50,145 nucleotides of DNA from Heliobacteriaceae bacterium (GCA_031265495.1 JAISCP010000099.1:1-50145), one strand, 5' to 3'. Shown: positions 28,765 through 39,217, numbered from the stretch's first letter. Made by a program: numbers and translations. The notes: generated by a model not told the origin, from the letters alone.

Positions 28765-29836
28765 AGTTTCGGTAATTGTACCTATTTACAATATGGAAAA
28801 ATACTTGCAAAAGTGTTTGGAAAGCCTTGTTTCGCAGACTTTACAGGATATGGAAATAATCTGTGTTAATGATGGTTCAACTGACCGCTCAGGTGAGATT
28901 ATAAATTCATACGCAGCAAAAGACAGCCGTATTAAAGTTATTAATAAAGCGAATACAGGCTACGGACACACTTGCAATGTCGGTTTGGATGCGGCTGCAT
29001 CAGAATATGTTGCGATTTTAGAAAGTGATGATTTTGTTGACAAAAATATGTACTCTGATTTATACGCACTAATCACCGAAAATAACTGCGATATCGTGAA
29101 ATGCGAATGGTGGGAATACACGGGCAAAAACAAAAAAACGATGAAGGCTGCAACAATTATTACCAAGTTAAAGCCCGGTAAAATATCAAGCACTAAAGAA
29201 AAGAAAAAATTTCTGAAATCCCCTGCATCTATTTGGTCATTCCTGTATAAAAAGAGCTTTCTTGATGAAAATAATATCCGCTTTTTAGAAACTCCGGGCG
29301 CAAGCTATCAGGACACTTCATTCAATTTCAAAGTGGTTACGCTCGCAAAAGATATTTATATCACAAGTAATGCATATATTTATTACCGCAAGGACAATTT
29401 AAGCTGTTCTACGTTAAGACAAGACGGCGGCGAATTTATTTTTGAAGAATACGAAGAAATCAACAGGTTTTTGAATGAACATCCCGACTTGAAAGAGATA
29501 TACAAAGGACGGAAATTCCACAAAGAGTACGATGCCTATTCTTGGAATCTGAAGCGGGTTGCACCTAAGTACAGAAAAGAATGTTTTGAAAAATTTGTGG
29601 ATGCATTTAGGGCTTATTATGAAAACGGCGAGTTGGACGACAAGGCATTTGAATTTTTAAGCAAATCAAAAGCGATGCTTTTGGTGAATGACCCGAAAAA
29701 AGCGTGGAAAAAGTTCCAATGGAAATTTATCGAAACAGCGTGGAAAAAATTCAGACGCAGTTTTATTTCTGTGCGGATTAACCACAAGCGTGCCAGTGTT
29801 GAAATTTTAGGAAAGCAGATTGTGAGGATTGAATGA
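28757..29836 (+). CDS. GT2 family glycosyltransferase
   Basis: MPKVSVIVPIYNMEKYLQKCLESLVSQTLQDMEIICVNDGSTDRS; TTG start. Confidence 0.92.
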   Translation: MPKVSVIVPIYNMEKYLQKCLESLVSQTLQDMEIICVNDGSTDRSGEIINSYAAKDSRIKVINKANTGYGHTCNVGLDAAASEYVAILESDDFVDKNMYSDLYALITENNCDIVKCEWWEYTGKNKKTMKAATIITKLKPGKISSTKEKKKFLKSPASIWSFLYKKSFLDENNIRFLETPGASYQDTSFNFKVVTLAKDIYITSNAYIYYRKDNLSCSTLRQDGGEFIFEEYEEINRFLNEHPDLKEIYKGRKFHKEYDAYSWNLKRVAPKYRKECFEKFVDAFRAYYENGELDDKAFEFLSKSKAMLLVNDPKKAWKKFQWKFIETAWKKFRRSFISVRINHKRASVEILGKQIVRIE

Positions 29837-30837
29837 AGCCCAAAGTTTCTGTCATAATCCCCGTTTATAACGTCGAAAAATACCTGCACGAATGCCTCGA
29901 TAGCGTGGTTAATCAGACGCTGCGCGAGATTGAAATTATTTGCGTAAATGACGGTTCGCCTGATGGTTGCGGCAAAATTTTGAAAGAATATGTGGCAAAA
30001 GACAAGCGCATAAAAATAATCGACAAGCCAAACGGCGGCTATGGTTCGGCTTGCAATGCGGGTCTGGACAAGGCAGCAGGTGAATATGTCGCAATCGTTG
30101 AGTCTGACGATTTTATCGCACCGAAAATGTATGAAAGGCTCTACACTCTCGCACAAGAACACGATGTCGATATTGTAAAATCTTGTTTTTTTGAAAACTA
30201 CGACACCCCAAAATATAAAAAAGTTAAAAAAATACATTGGAACAAAGATTTTGATTTGCCAACCGCGCCGTTCACAATCTATGAGCATCCCGAATTTTTG
30301 TATTTTCATCCGAGTATTTGGAGCTGTATTTATAGGCTCAATTTCCTGAAAGAAAACGGTATTCGGTTTGTTGAAGCGGGGGGTTCGGGGTGGACTGATA
30401 ACCCATTCCAAGTGCAAACAATGTGCCTTGCAAAAAAGATTTTTTATACCAATGAAGCATTCTATTACTGGCGAAACCTGAATAGGAGCAACGCAGACGA
30501 CTTAAAAGATTACACTGTGCCGTTCAAGCGTAGCGATGAAATCCACAACCGGCTTGCTGTCCAAAGCATAACGGATAAAAATCTGCTTAATTGCTTGCAT
30601 CGGCGCGAACTCACTTACATTAAAATCGTGCTGCAAATATTGAAGTTTAATGAAATAAAAACCGCAAAGCCGTTGATGGCAAAAATGTACAGCCGAATGG
30701 GCAAAAAAATGCCAAGCATATACTTTGCCTGGATAAAGGCGCAAATTAAAAAAACTCAAAAAAGGGTTCTGAGTATTAGATGGAACAGGCGCGAAAAATC
30801 CGTGCGGCTACTGGGGAGGATGGTATATGAAAAATAA
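29833..30837 (+). CDS. GT2 family glycosyltransferase
   Basis: KPKVSVIIPVYNVEKYLHECLDSVVNQTLREIEIICVNDGSPDGCG. Confidence 0.92.
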   Translation: MKPKVSVIIPVYNVEKYLHECLDSVVNQTLREIEIICVNDGSPDGCGKILKEYVAKDKRIKIIDKPNGGYGSACNAGLDKAAGEYVAIVESDDFIAPKMYERLYTLAQEHDVDIVKSCFFENYDTPKYKKVKKIHWNKDFDLPTAPFTIYEHPEFLYFHPSIWSCIYRLNFLKENGIRFVEAGGSGWTDNPFQVQTMCLAKKIFYTNEAFYYWRNLNRSNADDLKDYTVPFKRSDEIHNRLAVQSITDKNLLNCLHRRELTYIKIVLQILKFNEIKTAKPLMAKMYSRMGKKMPSIYFAWIKAQIKKTQKRVLSIRWNRREKSVRLLGRMVYEK

Positions 30838-31984
30838 GCCAAAAGTTTCGGTGGTTGTTCCGATTTATAATGTTGAAAAATATTTGCACGAATGTGTGGA
30901 TTCCATTTTGGCGCAAACCTTGCCGGATATAGAGGTGATTCTTGTTGATGACGGCAGTCCTGACGGATGCCCGCAAATTGTGGATGAATACGCTGCAAAG
31001 GATCCTCGCGTTGTGGCAATTCATCAGCCGAACAGCGGCTACGGTGTTGCCGTAAACAATGGGGTTTCCGCCGCAACAGGCGAATTTATCGGCATTGTTG
31101 AATCGGATGATTTTATCGTACCCAAGATGTATGAAAAGCTCTACAATAACGCTGTTTGCAATGATTCCGATGTTGTGAAATGTAGTTTTTATGTCTACAA
31201 TCCCGCATACAGAAGCAAGAAACACATCAACGAGCCATGGGACGTAAAATATATGGATTTATTTGATGCCCCGCAGGGCAGTTTTACGATTGCGGAATAT
31301 CCGCCAATCGTTATGTTTCATTCATCTGTGTGGGCCTCGCTTTACCGCGCTGATTTCTTAAAAAACAACAGTATAAAAATGCTTGAAACCCGCAGTGCAT
31401 CTTATCAGGACTTCCCGTTTATGTGCGAGGTAATGTCGAAAGCCAAGCGCATATCCGTTGAAAGCGACTACCTCTTGCATTATCGCATTTTTGCAGAGAA
31501 TAACAGCACGCAACAAAAAAGCGAACGCCTGATAATGATGGCAACACAATGTATAAATGGTATTAATATTTTACAGCAAAATAATATTCTTAATTTTTGT
31601 CGTGAGGAAATTTACTTTCATTCATATATTGCAAACGAACGGTTTTTTGAGCGAATTTCTTGCAAATTCAAGCGACAATATTTTGACGAACTGCACCGCT
31701 TGTTTGCTCCGTTGGCGAACGACAAAACATTTACATTCAAATACTTCCACAAAAAAATGCAGCCACTTGCAAAGGCGATTATTGCGGGCGAGTATAGGAA
31801 AGCACTCCGGCTACTGTATTTAAGCGCCATCAAAAGGGAATTAAAGGTCATCAGAAAAACAATATTTTCCGTAAGAACTCAAAAGCAGCTAAGGATAATC
31901 ATTGCCGGATTGCAAATCGCAAGAAAAGGCGACCTTTCGCACGACATACCGAGTTGGAAGCAGATCGAGATAGGGTGGAAATAA
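30827..31984 (+). CDS. GT2 family glycosyltransferase
   Basis: KPKVSVVVPIYNVEKYLHECVDSILAQTLPDIEVILVDDGSPDGCP. Confidence 0.92.
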   Translation: MKNKPKVSVVVPIYNVEKYLHECVDSILAQTLPDIEVILVDDGSPDGCPQIVDEYAAKDPRVVAIHQPNSGYGVAVNNGVSAATGEFIGIVESDDFIVPKMYEKLYNNAVCNDSDVVKCSFYVYNPAYRSKKHINEPWDVKYMDLFDAPQGSFTIAEYPPIVMFHSSVWASLYRADFLKNNSIKMLETRSASYQDFPFMCEVMSKAKRISVESDYLLHYRIFAENNSTQQKSERLIMMATQCINGINILQQNNILNFCREEIYFHSYIANERFFERISCKFKRQYFDELHRLFAPLANDKTFTFKYFHKKMQPLAKAIIAGEYRKALRLLYLSAIKRELKVIRKTIFSVRTQKQLRIIIAGLQIARKGDLSHDIPSWKQIEIGWK

Positions 31985-33261
31985 TGAAAAAGGTTTTACA
32001 GAATATTTTTTCAATTAAAAATGAGCAACAACATAAAGTGTTACGTGTGCTTGGTGTAAAACTGAAAATTCGCAAAAAGAGAAAGACCTCCGGTGATTTG
32101 ATTAATGAAAAATTCAAGTTGTTGGTGGATTTTACAGATTCTGATATCAAGTATGAACCTTCGGCAATAACGGCAGAAATTTTTGCAAATAGTATTGGAC
32201 ATGAACCGTTTGATGACAACATTGCAAGAAGCTACTTTTTAAGAGCGATGTATAAGCACAATCTAAAATATACGCCGGAAGAATATGTCCAGGATTTCAA
32301 AGAGGCTGTTTTTAATTGTTCATTTGCAAATAGAAAGTACATTGATTTTTGGGCAACTCAAGCCCATCAAAATCAGATGCCAAATTTCAAAGAAGATTTT
32401 GAAATATTGCTTAATAAGTATAGCATAACGGAGCTTGGATGGTTTGCTGTCTCTTTTTATGCATTAAGCCCGGATAACGAACAAAGAGTTTCAAAAATTA
32501 TTCAAGATATAAAAAGCTCTTTTCCCGAGTATGAATTATGGCACTTTCCTGCCCTATGCCGCATTTGTGTTGAAAATAAAATTTTTATTGACGAAAGAAC
32601 CACAAAGGCTGCAAAAATATTTGAAATCATGCAAAAAACAGACGAAAATACTTTTATTGATTTTGTAAAAGATAAAAATGTAGCAGTTGTAGGGAATTCA
32701 CCTTGTGAAAAAGGACTTAAAAAAGGTAAAGATATTGATGCCCATGATATTGTAATACGTTTCAATAATTTTTCTACTGATGCGGAATACTCTGAGGATT
32801 ATGGACAAAAGACGGATATTTGGTGCAGAGTTGTATCTTCAGATCAAATTTTTAGGGAAATTTCAGATGATACAAAGATGGTAATTCTGCCATCAAAATT
32901 GTGCTACTTTGAATTGTGGGATATTATTGATCGCATAATTGATTGGGACAAGGCAGGTGTGCCAATTGGCTGGTTTCCAATGCATGTTACACAAGAACTA
33001 AAGCAAAATTACGGCATTATGCGAGCTTCAGCGGGAATTAAAATGATTTATTGGATGAAAAAAATCAAAAAAGACTTAAATCCGCAAGATTTTTTCGGCT
33101 TTGCATTTACAGACCAACTGGAAAATTGGAACAACAGGCATTATTTCAAACTTAAAAACGAAACATTACAACACATAGGCTTGAATCACAATTGGCATTC
33201 GGAAAAAAGAGTGTTTGATGAATTAGTGAATAAAATTATTCAGGAGGATACTAATGCATAA
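31984..33261 (+). CDS. GT29 (sialyltransferase-like) glycosyltransferase
   Basis: NVAVVGNSPCEKGLKKGKDIDAHDIVIRFNNF resembles the sialyl L-motif region; YGIMRASAGIKMIYW. Confidence 0.75.
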   Translation: MKKVLQNIFSIKNEQQHKVLRVLGVKLKIRKKRKTSGDLINEKFKLLVDFTDSDIKYEPSAITAEIFANSIGHEPFDDNIARSYFLRAMYKHNLKYTPEEYVQDFKEAVFNCSFANRKYIDFWATQAHQNQMPNFKEDFEILLNKYSITELGWFAVSFYALSPDNEQRVSKIIQDIKSSFPEYELWHFPALCRICVENKIFIDERTTKAAKIFEIMQKTDENTFIDFVKDKNVAVVGNSPCEKGLKKGKDIDAHDIVIRFNNFSTDAEYSEDYGQKTDIWCRVVSSDQIFREISDDTKMVILPSKLCYFELWDIIDRIIDWDKAGVPIGWFPMHVTQELKQNYGIMRASAGIKMIYWMKKIKKDLNPQDFFGFAFTDQLENWNNRHYFKLKNETLQHIGLNHNWHSEKRVFDELVNKIIQEDTNA

Positions 33262-34345
33262 AGTGATTAAATTTTGTGGGTTTAAAATAAAAATCAGACT
33301 TAATGAAGATGATTTGATGCCGTTGAGGGTGGCGAATCGTGAGCTTGAAGTGAAACTTTTAAAGGAACGTGAGAACTTTAGCAGGCTTATGAATTCTGAC
33401 CCTCGAAAGCCTAAATGCTATTTGTTAAATGTAAACATTGGCAAAAGATTTCACGAACACGAAGGCGGCACAAGCGTAAGGGAAAATATTGAATACTTGT
33501 TAGACAAAAACGGCTTGGAGTTAGTTTGGACTGATGTCAACAACCCTGTGGAAGAAATCGATGAAGATTTTTTCAGGTTGATAATGTCAAAGTGCGACTT
33601 ACTTTTGATAAATGGTGAAGGCATTTTACATCATAACCGCGGAGTGAACCATCTTCAAAAATGCAGGATAGCGAAGGAACTCGGCAAAAAAGTTGTCCTG
33701 ATAAACGCAGTATGGCAGGAAAACTCTGAAACCAAAGAATATTTAAAATATTTTGATTTAATAAGCGCGCGGGAATCCTATTCTGCTAATGAAATGAAAA
33801 AAGATGGTGCGCTTGAGCCATTGGTGGTTCCTGATATGACCTTTTATAATCACAAAATTGAAGAGGGGAGATCCTCTTGTAAAAATCAACTGATTTTTAC
33901 AGACAGTGTTGACATAGAAGTGTCGGCTCATTTGTGCAAACTTGCAAAAAATAACAACTCGCCTTATTTTTTCATGACTACAGAATCGGGTAATTTTACA
34001 TCAAACATTAAAGGCAAACAATCCTTGCTAAAATACTCCGATATATCTGAAACTAAATACATTATAACAGGAAGATATCATGCCGCTTGTTTTGCAATTA
34101 TGAACAAAATACCCGTACTTTGTGTTGAATCAAATACCTATAAAGTAAACGGGCTTATGGCCGATGCCGAGCTTGAGGAGCATCTTGTACTAAAGGCGGA
34201 TGCAAAATCTTTGACACAAGATAGAGTCAGAGATTTTATGCTGCAAAACCATAGTGAATTTTGTAATAAAGCCGAAGAGTACTCCAAAAACGCCGTCTTG
34301 AAAATTGAGAACTTATTTGAAAAAATTAAGGAGATAGCGCTATGA
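33254..34345 (+). CDS. polysaccharide pyruvyl transferase family protein
   Basis: CDLLLINGEGILHHNRGVNHLQKCRIAKELGKKVVLINAVWQ..SARESYS..YIITGRYHAACFAI. Confidence 0.75.
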   Translation: MHKVIKFCGFKIKIRLNEDDLMPLRVANRELEVKLLKERENFSRLMNSDPRKPKCYLLNVNIGKRFHEHEGGTSVRENIEYLLDKNGLELVWTDVNNPVEEIDEDFFRLIMSKCDLLLINGEGILHHNRGVNHLQKCRIAKELGKKVVLINAVWQENSETKEYLKYFDLISARESYSANEMKKDGALEPLVVPDMTFYNHKIEEGRSSCKNQLIFTDSVDIEVSAHLCKLAKNNNSPYFFMTTESGNFTSNIKGKQSLLKYSDISETKYIITGRYHAACFAIMNKIPVLCVESNTYKVNGLMADAELEEHLVLKADAKSLTQDRVRDFMLQNHSEFCNKAEEYSKNAVLKIENLFEKIKEIAL

Positions 34346-35337
34346 ATTATTCTATAAACAAATTTGAACAATTAAAGATTCAATTAAATCTGGATAAAGT
34401 CCCAAAATTTACAGAAATAAGGTTGGAAACTTCAAACATTTGCGGATATAGCGGCTTTATGTGTCCAAGGAAAAAAATGACAAGAAAGCTTGGCACTATG
34501 AGCATTGAAGATTTAAATTTAGTTCTCGATCGCTTTGATGATATCAAATACGAATTAGATTTTCACATGCACGGTTATGGCGAAGCTCTGCTTTGTGAGG
34601 ATTTGCCTGAATACCTCAAGCTGGTAACAACACGAAAGCCAAATTTCACACCTTGCATTATTACAACACTGGGCTATAAAAAAGATAAACAATGGGTTGA
34701 AGCTTTATTTAAAAATGGCTTGAGTAAATTATCTATTTCTTGTTACGGTTATGATAAAGAAACGTATAAACAAGTTCACGGAGTTGACAGCTTTGAACTT
34801 GTTAAGGAAAATCTTGAATTTATCGCATCATTGCAAAATAAATACAATTTTCACTTAAAAGTCGTCCTTGATGAATTTGGAGATAATTATCCGCTTCCAA
34901 AAGGATATACGAATAAAAAAATCCAAAAACTAAAAGAAGATTTTGTACAATATTTGAAAAAAACAGGAATATCACGTATAAGCGAACGCGTCTTGCACAG
35001 TTTTGGCGGCGGATTTGAAAAACTTCAATCCGAGCAAAATAAACCCCCTTGTTCTGTTGTTTGGGGCAAAAGGCGGTCGCATATTCAAATTCTTTGGGAT
35101 TTAAATGTTTGCACTTGCTGCCATGACTATGACGGCTCTATTCTTTGGGGCAACTTGAAGGAAAGGTCTCTTGAGCAGATATATAAATCGCCGCAAAGGA
35201 TGGAGTTTATAAAGTCACTTTGCACCTTTGAACAAAGACCGCAATTATGCGTCAAATGCTCTGCTTTATCCAAGCCCGGACATTATGACGAGGAGTATAA
35301 AGCTATACAAGAATTTATGGGGGAGAAAAACAAATGA
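34342..35337 (+). CDS. radical SAM/SPASM-type protein with substituted CxxxCxxC motif
   Basis: EIRLETSNICGYSGFMCPRKK..HGYGEALLCEDL; C-terminal CTCCHDYDGSILWGNLKERSLEQIYKSPQR..LCVKCSA. Confidence 0.82.
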   Translation: MNYSINKFEQLKIQLNLDKVPKFTEIRLETSNICGYSGFMCPRKKMTRKLGTMSIEDLNLVLDRFDDIKYELDFHMHGYGEALLCEDLPEYLKLVTTRKPNFTPCIITTLGYKKDKQWVEALFKNGLSKLSISCYGYDKETYKQVHGVDSFELVKENLEFIASLQNKYNFHLKVVLDEFGDNYPLPKGYTNKKIQKLKEDFVQYLKKTGISRISERVLHSFGGGFEKLQSEQNKPPCSVVWGKRRSHIQILWDLNVCTCCHDYDGSILWGNLKERSLEQIYKSPQRMEFIKSLCTFEQRPQLCVKCSALSKPGHYDEEYKAIQEFMGEKNK

Positions 35338-36527
35338 GTAAAGAAAAGGTGTTATTTTCATTAGATTTTTTGAGACTTTCCGAAACGTCTTACAAGACTA
35401 GGTTGTTAACCTTTTGGAATATTTTAGAGTATCAGCTTAAACTGGCAATTGGCAATAATGTTGAAAGATTTAACCCCTATAATTCAGGTTTTAATGTGGG
35501 AGAATTTTATAAATTAGCCGGTGTTCAACAAAATGAGCCTTTGAGCTGGGTTGGGCTCTATGCGCTAAAAGATGTCCCCGGCGCCGCAGTTCAATATTTT
35601 GCGAAATATCTAAAGGCTCCCCTTGTTATATACTATGGTGCCCCCAAAATTGTTAAAGCAATTCACAATAAGCTCAATATTCCATATATTAGTTTCGAAC
35701 CACATCCCGTTAGATTTTTAGATGATATTTTCTTCTATTTTCAGACAAATAATGAGAAGATATTTAATCGCATAAAAAAATATCAAGTCGATGAAAGACT
35801 TTTTTATATTCAAGCCGGTTTGCATAAAGCAATGTTTGCACCCCAGCATGTTGATGTAAAACCAAATTCAATTCTTTTTGCGGGACAAACAAATGGAGAC
35901 TCCTCTTTATATAAAGACGGAAAACTTTTAAGCATTTTCGATTTTGAGCACAGAATTAAAGAGTTTGGAGAAAAATATGAAAAAATTTATTACAAAGCTC
36001 ACCCTTATAATAAAGATTTAGGTAAAACCATAAGTTTTTTAAAGCAATATCCCTTTGTTGAATTTATCAACGAAAGTGTTTATAAGCTAATGTCAAAAGA
36101 AAATATTGCAAAAGTATGCGCTATAACATCAGGAGTATGTTATGAGGCAAAATATTTTGGCAAAAATGTGGAATTTTTAAGCACGCCTCATCTAAACTTT
36201 AACTATTCAAAAGACTGTATATTTGATGAAACGATATCATTATCTGTGCTTAACGAATTTTTTGACCCACACTTTTGGAGTGATATTTTGCAAGACATTA
36301 TACCAACTGTCCCCTCCCCGGGTTTTTTAATTCCACACAGAGCAAACCGTATCAGAGCCGCAATTGGCGGATGGTGGTCGATAGTTGAAATTGACCCGAC
36401 AATTTGTTTGACAGACCTAAAATACGGCAATCTTGAAAATGAAATTTTAACCCTTAAACGAAGCAGGCCTTATTTTAAAATAAAATCGAAATTGCAAAAA
36501 TTATTTAGAGGAAAAAAATATGACTAA
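35334..36527 (+). CDS. hypothetical capsule/LPS-type glycosyltransferase-like protein
   Basis: NSILFAGQTNGDSSLYKDGKLLSIFDF..YYKAHPYNKDLG; position within glycan cluster. Confidence 0.45.
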   Translation: MSKEKVLFSLDFLRLSETSYKTRLLTFWNILEYQLKLAIGNNVERFNPYNSGFNVGEFYKLAGVQQNEPLSWVGLYALKDVPGAAVQYFAKYLKAPLVIYYGAPKIVKAIHNKLNIPYISFEPHPVRFLDDIFFYFQTNNEKIFNRIKKYQVDERLFYIQAGLHKAMFAPQHVDVKPNSILFAGQTNGDSSLYKDGKLLSIFDFEHRIKEFGEKYEKIYYKAHPYNKDLGKTISFLKQYPFVEFINESVYKLMSKENIAKVCAITSGVCYEAKYFGKNVEFLSTPHLNFNYSKDCIFDETISLSVLNEFFDPHFWSDILQDIIPTVPSPGFLIPHRANRIRAAIGGWWSIVEIDPTICLTDLKYGNLENEILTLKRSRPYFKIKSKLQKLFRGKKYD

Positions 36528-37215
36528 AAATGATTATTTACAACAGTATAAAATTTTGCACACAGAAAACAATTATTACGGTGCAAGCTCTTTACGATAT
36601 CTTGATTACGTTTGTATGATAATTGATTACTTAAAACCTAAAGTGGTACTGGATTTTGGATGCGGCAAAGCTGCTTTAATAAAAGAGCTCACGCAGCGCT
36701 ATCCGACTATTGAGTTTTACGGCTACGACCCTGCAATCCCGGGACGCAATATTTTGCCGATTGAAAAAGCTGACTTAGTTGTAAATACGGATGTTTTAGA
36801 GCATATTCCTGAAGATGCGCTACCGGAAGTCATTGCAAAAATCGCATCCATATCTGATAATGCATTTTTCGTACTCCATCATGCACTTGCTCGCCAAATT
36901 TTACCAAACGGTCAAAACGCTCATTGTACAGTAAAGCCGCCACAGTGGTATTATGAGCTATTCAGTAAATATTTTAAAAATCCTTATCCTCTGCCAAGCA
37001 AAGATTTGCTCCGGTCAGCGGTCATAACTTTTACCCCGTCAGTGGATTTTTTGAATACATACAGCAGCATTACAAGACTTTCGCCGATTGTAGTAATGCA
37101 GGAAAACAGAAAAATTATCCCATATAGGTTAGGGAAGTTGATCTCATACTTTATTCCTAAAAAGAAAAATCGTAAGCATTTCCGCGAAAAGTATGTGCAA
37201 ACGAAGAAAGGTTAA
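36520..37215 (+). CDS. class I SAM-dependent methyltransferase
   Basis: KVVLDFGCGKAALIKELTQRYPTIEFYGYDPA..VVNTDVLEHIPEDALPEVI. Confidence 0.88.
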   Translation: MTKNDYLQQYKILHTENNYYGASSLRYLDYVCMIIDYLKPKVVLDFGCGKAALIKELTQRYPTIEFYGYDPAIPGRNILPIEKADLVVNTDVLEHIPEDALPEVIAKIASISDNAFFVLHHALARQILPNGQNAHCTVKPPQWYYELFSKYFKNPYPLPSKDLLRSAVITFTPSVDFLNTYSSITRLSPIVVMQENRKIIPYRLGKLISYFIPKKKNRKHFREKYVQTKKG

Positions 37216-37217
37216 TT

Positions 37218-39041
37218 ATGAAACTCTCTAAAACAACCGCACAGAACTCATTTGAATACCGATGGCTTTTAAGCCGGATATTTCCGTATATCAAGCCATA
37301 CATGGCACGTATAATAATCGGATTTTTAATTGCCGTTCCTGTCGGTATGCTTGACGGCGTGGTTGCGTTGTCCTTGAAACCATATATGGATTATGTTATT
37401 GGGCAAAAGGATTTGGTATTTGCGCTTTTTGGGCGTGATTTTTCAATAACTTGGCAGACAATCGCCTTTGCGATTCCCTTTGGAGTAGTTGCATTTGCCA
37501 CGATTCAAGGGGTTTTAAGATATCTAAACAGCTATATTTCAAAATGGGTAAGTCAGAAAATTACAAACTGTGTTAAAATTGACCTCTTTAAGCGACTTGT
37601 TTACATGGACGCTTCATTTTTTGACGAAAATCGCTCAGGCATAATTCTTTCAAGATATTCAAGCGATGCCAAAACCGCATCTGACGGAATTGTAGACAGG
37701 TGCGAAGGCATTATTGTGTCGGGTTTTGGCGCTTTGAGTCTGATTGCCGTTATGCTTTATAGTTCTTGGAAGTTAGCAGCAGTGGGCGTTTTCGTTCTGT
37801 GTGTTGCATTTATTCCTGTACATTTAATGAGAAAAAGAATACGCAATGCCTCAAATAAAAATATGAAAATCGGCAGCAGTATTAACACCAATTTCAACGA
37901 AACCTACCATGGCAACCGTGTTATGCGGGCATACCGCCTGCAAGAGCATCGTGTATCCCGTCTTTCTGCGAAGATAAAGGAGTCTTTTGATGTTGATATG
38001 TCGCTAACAAAGCGTTCGGGGTGGATGTCGCCCCTGATGTATTTGATTGCCTCAATCGGGATTGCGATTGTATTGAGCTATGGAACGCAATTAATTACAA
38101 GCGGACAAATGACTGCCGGCTCATTCGCATCGTTTGTAACGTCCCTTCTCTTACTTTACAAGCCTGTTAAAACATTGGGCAATACGATGACGGGGCTTCA
38201 AGGCACGTTCGTTGCAATGGGGCGTGTATTTGAGTTGTTTGATTTATACCCTGAAATACAAGATGGCGAAAATGCCATTGCGATGAAGGGATTGAGCAGC
38301 GGAATTGAATTTAAGGATGTATCTTTTGAATATGTCGCCGAGCGGCCTGTTTTGAAAAATATTAATTTGAAAATCCGGAAAGGTGAAACCCTTGCAATTG
38401 TTGGAAATTCCGGAGGAGGTAAATCTACTCTAATAAGTCTTTTGTCACGCTTCTATGACGTAACATCGGGTGCAATCACAATTGACGGGGTTGACCTGCG
38501 CGACTTGATAACGGATTCCTTGCGAAAAAATATCGCCCTTGTGTTTCAGGATAACTTCTTGTTTTCAGGCACAATTAGAGAAAATATTTTGATGGGAAAT
38601 TATGATGCAAGCGAGAACGAATTGGAGCGCGCGGTAAAATCGGCACACCTTGAAGAAATGCTCGCTGAACTCCCTGATGGACTTGACACTTTAATCGGTG
38701 AGCGCGGCACAACGCTTTCGGGCGGACAGCGTCAACGTGTTGCGATTGCGCGGGCTATGATTGCAAGCGCCCCGATAATTATTCTTGATGAAGCAACATC
38801 GGCTCTTGATAACAAATCAGAAGCGATTGTTCAAAAAGCCCTCGACAATTTAATGCAGGATAAAACTGTATTTGTAATTGCCCACAGGCTTTCCACTATT
38901 AAAAATGCCGACAGGATTGCTGTAATCAATGAGGGCGAATTGACGGAACTTGGTACGCACAGCGAGCTTATGGATATCAAAGATGGCAAATACAGACATT
39001 TGTACAAAATGCAATTCAAAACGCAGGAGGAGGCGCTTTAA
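37218..39041 (+). CDS. ABC transporter permease/ATPase (MsbA-like)
   Basis: TMD plus Walker A GNSGGGKSTL, LSGGQRQRVAIARAM, IIILDEATSALD. Confidence 0.95.
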   Translation: MKLSKTTAQNSFEYRWLLSRIFPYIKPYMARIIIGFLIAVPVGMLDGVVALSLKPYMDYVIGQKDLVFALFGRDFSITWQTIAFAIPFGVVAFATIQGVLRYLNSYISKWVSQKITNCVKIDLFKRLVYMDASFFDENRSGIILSRYSSDAKTASDGIVDRCEGIIVSGFGALSLIAVMLYSSWKLAAVGVFVLCVAFIPVHLMRKRIRNASNKNMKIGSSINTNFNETYHGNRVMRAYRLQEHRVSRLSAKIKESFDVDMSLTKRSGWMSPLMYLIASIGIAIVLSYGTQLITSGQMTAGSFASFVTSLLLLYKPVKTLGNTMTGLQGTFVAMGRVFELFDLYPEIQDGENAIAMKGLSSGIEFKDVSFEYVAERPVLKNINLKIRKGETLAIVGNSGGGKSTLISLLSRFYDVTSGAITIDGVDLRDLITDSLRKNIALVFQDNFLFSGTIRENILMGNYDASENELERAVKSAHLEEMLAELPDGLDTLIGERGTTLSGGQRQRVAIARAMIASAPIIILDEATSALDNKSEAIVQKALDNLMQDKTVFVIAHRLSTIKNADRIAVINEGELTELGTHSELMDIKDGKYRHLYKMQFKTQEEAL

Positions 39042-39051
39042 GCCAAGGTGT

Positions 39052-39164
39052 ATGAGAGAAATAACAAATAGAGAGCGGGATTGTCGCTTGTTGCACTCGG
39101 TTATACAAACGAAGAGATTGCAAAATCACTTGCTATAAGCGTTCATGCGGTGAAGCTGATCTAA
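39052..39164 (+). pseudogene. LuxR-type HTH remnant, frameshifted
   Basis: MREITNRERD (one frame) then LVALGYTNEEIAKSLAISVHAVKLI* (another frame). Confidence 0.75.
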
Positions 39165-39185
39165 TTAATGAAACTCTTGCGATGC

Positions 39186-39217
39186 CGGGTATTATTAAAC
39201 ACCCGAATTCTTTTTTT
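39186..39217 (+). terminator. rho-independent terminator
   Basis: CGGGT-attattaaac-ACCCG aattc TTTTTTT. Confidence 0.75.

Noticed and set aside
26654-39041. A dedicated RiPP biosynthesis cluster around the radical SAM gene
   Set aside because: Neighbours are glycosyltransferases and polysaccharide enzymes; the ABC protein lacks a visible peptidase domain, so the Cys-rich peptide link is left only as a hypothesis.
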